DNA of 64,000 nt, from contig NZ_JBHSGR010000004.1 of assembly GCF_042654585.1 (NCBI RefSeq), positions 124,001 through 188,000 of the forward strand. Direction: 5' to 3'. This document shows, piece by piece, positions 61,415 through 64,000 of this stretch. Source of the DNA: Geodermatophilus arenarius (lineage in GTDB: Bacteria; Actinomycetota; Actinomycetes; Mycobacteriales; Geodermatophilaceae). The number at the start of each line of letters is the position of its first letter. The stretch's first letter is position 1. The notes beneath the pieces are model-generated. The model ran no database searches. It saw only the letters and a program-made list of their open reading frames with translations, and was not told the DNA's origin. Both the position numbers and the translations under genes were made by a program.

Positions 61415-62464
61415 TCAGGCGCCGAGGACACGTGCCAGCAGCGTCCGGCGACTGCGGGTGCCCGTCTTGTCGAACACCGACTTGAGGTGGTCCTGCACGG
61501 TGTGCGCGGACAGGAACATCCGTGCGGCCACGTCGCGGGTGTCGGCGCCGGTCGCCAGGTGGGCGAGCAGCTCGGCCTCACGGGCGCTGAGCCCCGTGCA
61601 GCGGGCGAACAGCGACAGCCGCTCGGAGGCGCTCGACTCGTGGATGGTGACGGCGATGTCGCGCTCCTCGCGTGGAGCGTCGCCCTCGAGCCGGGCGGCC
61701 CGCAGGGTCAGCCAGCAGTTCCCGGCCAGGTGGACCCGCGCCCACGGCGGCGAGGCGTCGACCCCCGCCTCGACAGCGAGCAACTGGGCGGCGACGTTGA
61801 GGGCACCGGCCGGAACCGGCGGCCCCTCGTCGTCGCGGGGCACCAGCAGCCGGAGCGCGTCCCGCGTGCCAGGTGTCTGCCGCACCGCCTGCAGGTCCGG
61901 CGCCAGCAGCAGGAGCAGGGGCCCGGTCGGGTGGTCGGAGGGCGAGGCGGTCTCGAAGGTGCGCGCCTGGCCGCGCCGCAGGGCCGTGGTGACGGTCGGG
62001 GCGACGTCCCGCAGGAACTGCGCGTGGACCCGGTCGAAGGCCCGGCCTCCGGTACGCCACAGCTCCAGGAACGCCCAACAGCCGAAGCCGTCGCGGAAGA
62101 CCACCGAGGCGACGTCGGCGACGTCGTACCGGCACAGCAGCTCCCGCCACAGCGGGCTGCGCCCGAGGTCGCCGTCTGTGGCCTCGGCGAGCAGCGCGAC
62201 GGGTCGGTCGGTCAGGGTGGTCCAGCGGTTGAGCGCGGTCAGGTAGCGCAGCCGGATCAGCCGGGGCAGCTCGGGCAGGCACGGGACGTCGGCCAGCGGC
62301 CCGCAGCCCACCCGCGTCTCCGGGTCGGTGAGCACCCAGGCGTAGGCGTCGAACCCGACCGCGCGGCGGAGCTCGGCCAGCAGCCGCAGGCGCAACGTGC
62401 GGGCGTCGGCACCCGCCGCGCAGATCCGCTCGACCCGCTCCCGCGCCGCCGTGGACCCGGCCAC
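61415..62464 (-). CDS. LuxR-family transcriptional regulator
   Basis: 349 residues. An N-terminal GAF-like sensor region (LAELRRAVGFDAYAWVLTDPETRVGCGPLAD) and a long middle domain precede the C-terminal LuxR HTH (LSAREAELLAHLATGADTRDVAARMFLSAHTVQDHLKSVFDKTGTRSRR). The ligand is unknown. GTG 62464 has TAGCCT at 62471-62476 on the minus strand, six bases upstream (leaderless). Divergent from the small ABM-like gene, with a palindrome between them. Confidence 0.87.
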   Translation of the reverse strand: MAGSTAARERVERICAAGADARTLRLRLLAELRRAVGFDAYAWVLTDPETRVGCGPLADVPCLPELPRLIRLRYLTALNRWTTLTDRPVALLAEATDGDLGRSPLWRELLCRYDVADVASVVFRDGFGCWAFLELWRTGGRAFDRVHAQFLRDVAPTVTTALRRGQARTFETASPSDHPTGPLLLLLAPDLQAVRQTPGTRDALRLLVPRDDEGPPVPAGALNVAAQLLAVEAGVDASPPWARVHLAGNCWLTLRAARLEGDAPREERDIAVTIHESSASERLSLFARCTGLSAREAELLAHLATGADTRDVAARMFLSAHTVQDHLKSVFDKTGTRSRRTLLARVLGA

Positions 62465-62518
62465 GACGGCAGGCTACGGACACCCCGCCGCGCCGGACAG
62501 CACCGCGCGTCACCGGAC

Positions 62519-62532
62519 CCCAGACATCTGGG
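62519..62532. promoter_or_regulatory. Palindromic operator between LuxR gene and ABM-like gene
   Basis: CCCAGA (62519-62524) and TCTGGG (62527-62532) are perfect inverted arms around CA. The site is centred about 45 bases before the predicted start of the ABM-like gene, the usual place for an activator, and about 60 bases upstream of the regulator gene's own start. Confidence 0.5.
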
Positions 62533-62569
62533 ATGGGGCCGCCGCCGCCCGGTTCCTAGCGTCGTGGAC

Positions 62570-62881
62570 GTGATCACCCTGCACATCGAGCACCCGATCA
62601 GCGACCTCCCCACGTGGAAGGCCGCCTTCGACCGGTTCGCCGAGCGCCGCCGACAGGGCGGCGTGTGCGGCGAGCGGGTACGGCACCCGGTCGACGACGA
62701 CCGCTACGTCCTCGTCGATCTCGACTTCCCGACCCGGGAGCAGGCGCAGCGCTTCCTCGACTTCCTCGAGACGACGGTGTGGGCCTCCCGCGACAGCTCA
62801 CCAGCGCTGGCCGGGACGCCCCGGACGTGCCTCCTCGAGCCGGTCCGAGCCGCACCGTCGCTGAGTCGGCGACCCGGGTGA
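62570..62881 (+). CDS. Small dimeric alpha-beta barrel (ABM-like) protein
   Basis: 103 residues. ITLHIEHPISDLPTWKAAFDRF, then RVRHPVDDDRYVLVDLDFPTREQAQRFLDFLE: the beta-alpha-beta pattern of antibiotic biosynthesis monooxygenase or stress-responsive barrel proteins. No catalytic residue assignable. GTG 62570 has TAGCGT at 62557-62562, seven bases upstream (leaderless). Likely activated by the divergent LuxR protein. Confidence 0.7.
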   Translation: MITLHIEHPISDLPTWKAAFDRFAERRRQGGVCGERVRHPVDDDRYVLVDLDFPTREQAQRFLDFLETTVWASRDSSPALAGTPRTCLLEPVRAAPSLSRRPG

Positions 62882-62896
62882 ACACCTCCTGCCGGG

Positions 62897-64000
62897 TCAG
62901 CCCTCGGCGAGCTCCGCGGCGGCCAGCCAGTCGGTCTCGACCCGGTCCTTCTCGGCCAGCAGGGTCCGCAGCCGGCCGTCGAGCTCCACGACCCTCGCGT
63001 GGTCGGTGGCCGCGGCGGCGAGCTCGGCGTGCAGCCGCTCCTCCTCCGCGCCGAGCTTCTCCAGCCGCCGCTCGAGCCGGGCGGCCTCCTTGCGGGCGGC
63101 GCGCACCTCCGCCGCCGAGGGGCCGGCCGGGGCGGGCGCCGGGGCCGCGCCGCCGGCGGGCGCGAGACCGGAGCCGGCCGAGGGCAGTGCCGCCTCACCG
63201 GCGGCCCGGCGGGCGAGGTACTCCTCCACCCCACCGGGCAGCGCGGCCAGCGAGCCGTCGCCCATCAGCGCGACCACCGAGTCGCAGACCCGGTCGACGA
63301 AGTACCGGTCGTGGCTGACCACCAGCACCGTGCCGGGGAAGGAGTCGAGCAGGTCCTCGAGCTGGGTGAGCGTGTCGATGTCGAGGTCGTTGGTCGGCTC
63401 GTCGAGCAGCAGCACGTTCGGCTCGGCCATGAGCAGGCGCAGCAGCTGCAGCCGCCGCCGCTCGCCGCCGGAGAGGTCGCCGACCGGCGTCCACTGCCGC
63501 GACGCCGGGAAGCCGAACCGCTCGGCCAGCGACGACGCGGAGACCTCCTGGTTGCCGATCCGCGCGATGCGGGCGATCTCCTGCACCGCCTCGAGCACCC
63601 GCAGCCGCCCGGGCAGCTCGGTGACGTGCTGCGACAGGTACGCGGGCGCCACCGTCTGCCCGCGCACCACCCGGCCGCGGTCCGGCTCGACCTCGCCGAC
63701 CAGCAGCCGCAGCAGCGAGGTCTTGCCCGCGCCGTTGACGCCGACCACGCCGATGCGGTCGCCGGGGCCCACGTGCCAGGTCAGGTCGCGGAACAGCGCC
63801 CGCGGGCCGTCGTCGGAGGGCACGGCGTAGTCGACGTCCTCGACGTCGTAGACGGTCCTGCCGAGCCGCCGGGCGGCGAAGCCCTTCAGCGCCATCGACT
63901 CCCGCGGCGGCGGCTCGTCGGCGATCAGCGCCTCGGCCGCCTCGATGCGGAACCGCGGCTTGCTGGTGCGCGCCGGCGCGCCGCGGCGCAGCCACGCGAG
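62897..64000 (-). CDS. ABC-F family ATPase (Uup-like), C-terminal part
   Basis: About 367 residues are visible; the frame runs off the window end with WLRRGAPARTSKPRFRIEAA, the linker between the two ABC domains of Uup-type ABC-F proteins. The second ATPase domain has Walker A GVNGAGKTSLLRLL, signature LSGGERRRLQLL and Walker B VLLLDEPTNDLDIDTL. A C-terminal helical extension (AARLERRLEKLGAEEERL) resembles the Uup nucleic-acid-binding domain. These soluble proteins act on ribosomes or recombination intermediates, not in transport. The internal ATG 63895 is not the start. Confidence 0.88.
   Translation of the reverse strand, partial: LAWLRRGAPARTSKPRFRIEAAEALIADEPPPRESMALKGFAARRLGRTVYDVEDVDYAVPSDDGPRALFRDLTWHVGPGDRIGVVGVNGAGKTSLLRLLVGEVEPDRGRVVRGQTVAPAYLSQHVTELPGRLRVLEAVQEIARIARIGNQEVSASSLAERFGFPASRQWTPVGDLSGGERRRLQLLRLLMAEPNVLLLDEPTNDLDIDTLTQLEDLLDSFPGTVLVVSHDRYFVDRVCDSVVALMGDGSLAALPGGVEEYLARRAAGEAALPSAGSGLAPAGGAAPAPAPAGPSAAEVRAARKEAARLERRLEKLGAEEERLHAELAAAATDHARVVELDGRLRTLLAEKDRVETDWLAAAELAEG

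Overview
The window looks like chromosomal DNA from a very high-GC actinobacterium. Evidence is pervasive GTG starts, four-base GTGA/ATGA gene overlaps, many leaderless promoters, and long gene runs in Mycobacterium tuberculosis order. Protein style and the Mrp antiporter suggest Geodermatophilaceae (Blastococcus, Geodermatophilus or Modestobacter), but that family placement is inference. I see no rRNA, CRISPR array, insertion sequence or prophage. One tRNA gene is present. Both ends cut genes.

Layout. 1-3.7 kb: end of a flavin-binding protein, a VOC protein, an orphan PemK-like toxin and a three-gene regulator/membrane operon. 3.8-14.05 kb: a cobalamin riboswitch heads a tightly overlapped cobalt-uptake and cobalamin operon (chelatase I/D fusion, cobO, cobB, cbiMNQO, cbiG C-terminal domain, cobC, cysG) ending in an SGNH hydrolase. 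14.1-16.2 kb: ABC exporter with an XRE regulator. 16.2-17.7 kb: class F-like sortase with a likely dedicated substrate. 17.8-22.2 kb: DOPA-dioxygenase-like enzyme, then SoxR with its operator next to SDR-queA-hflX. 22.2-39.3 kb: fhuF-like gene, then a block in M. tuberculosis Rv3667-Rv3683 order: acs, holin-like protein, ephE-like hydrolase, marP, Nudix, tlpA, nth, crp, ridA, two Get3/ArsA ATPases, ponA2-type PBP and metallophosphoesterase. A cupredoxin lipoprotein is added and whiB4 is missing from its usual place. 39.4-43.9 kb: tRNA-Pro, two CNNM/CorC proteins, S9 peptidase. 43.9-52.1 kb: GT87-type transferase, asd and lysC, then PLD and HTH genes, then leuA with a leader-peptide attenuator. 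52-58.3 kb: six-gene Mrp Na+/H+ antiporter operon. 58.4-64 kb: two-component system, membrane protein, LuxR regulator facing a small ABM-like gene, and an incomplete ABC-F ATPase.

The main regulatory themes are these. (1) At least sixteen genes carry a TANNNT-like -10 box 6-8 nt before the start codon, implying leaderless mRNAs; one is the leuA leader peptide itself. (2) A roughly 60-nt hairpin family with compensatory stem changes lies directly after stop codons at four places. (3) A second hairpin family has a GTGCTC/GAGCAC core. (4) Several palindromic operators sit on promoters beside regulator genes.
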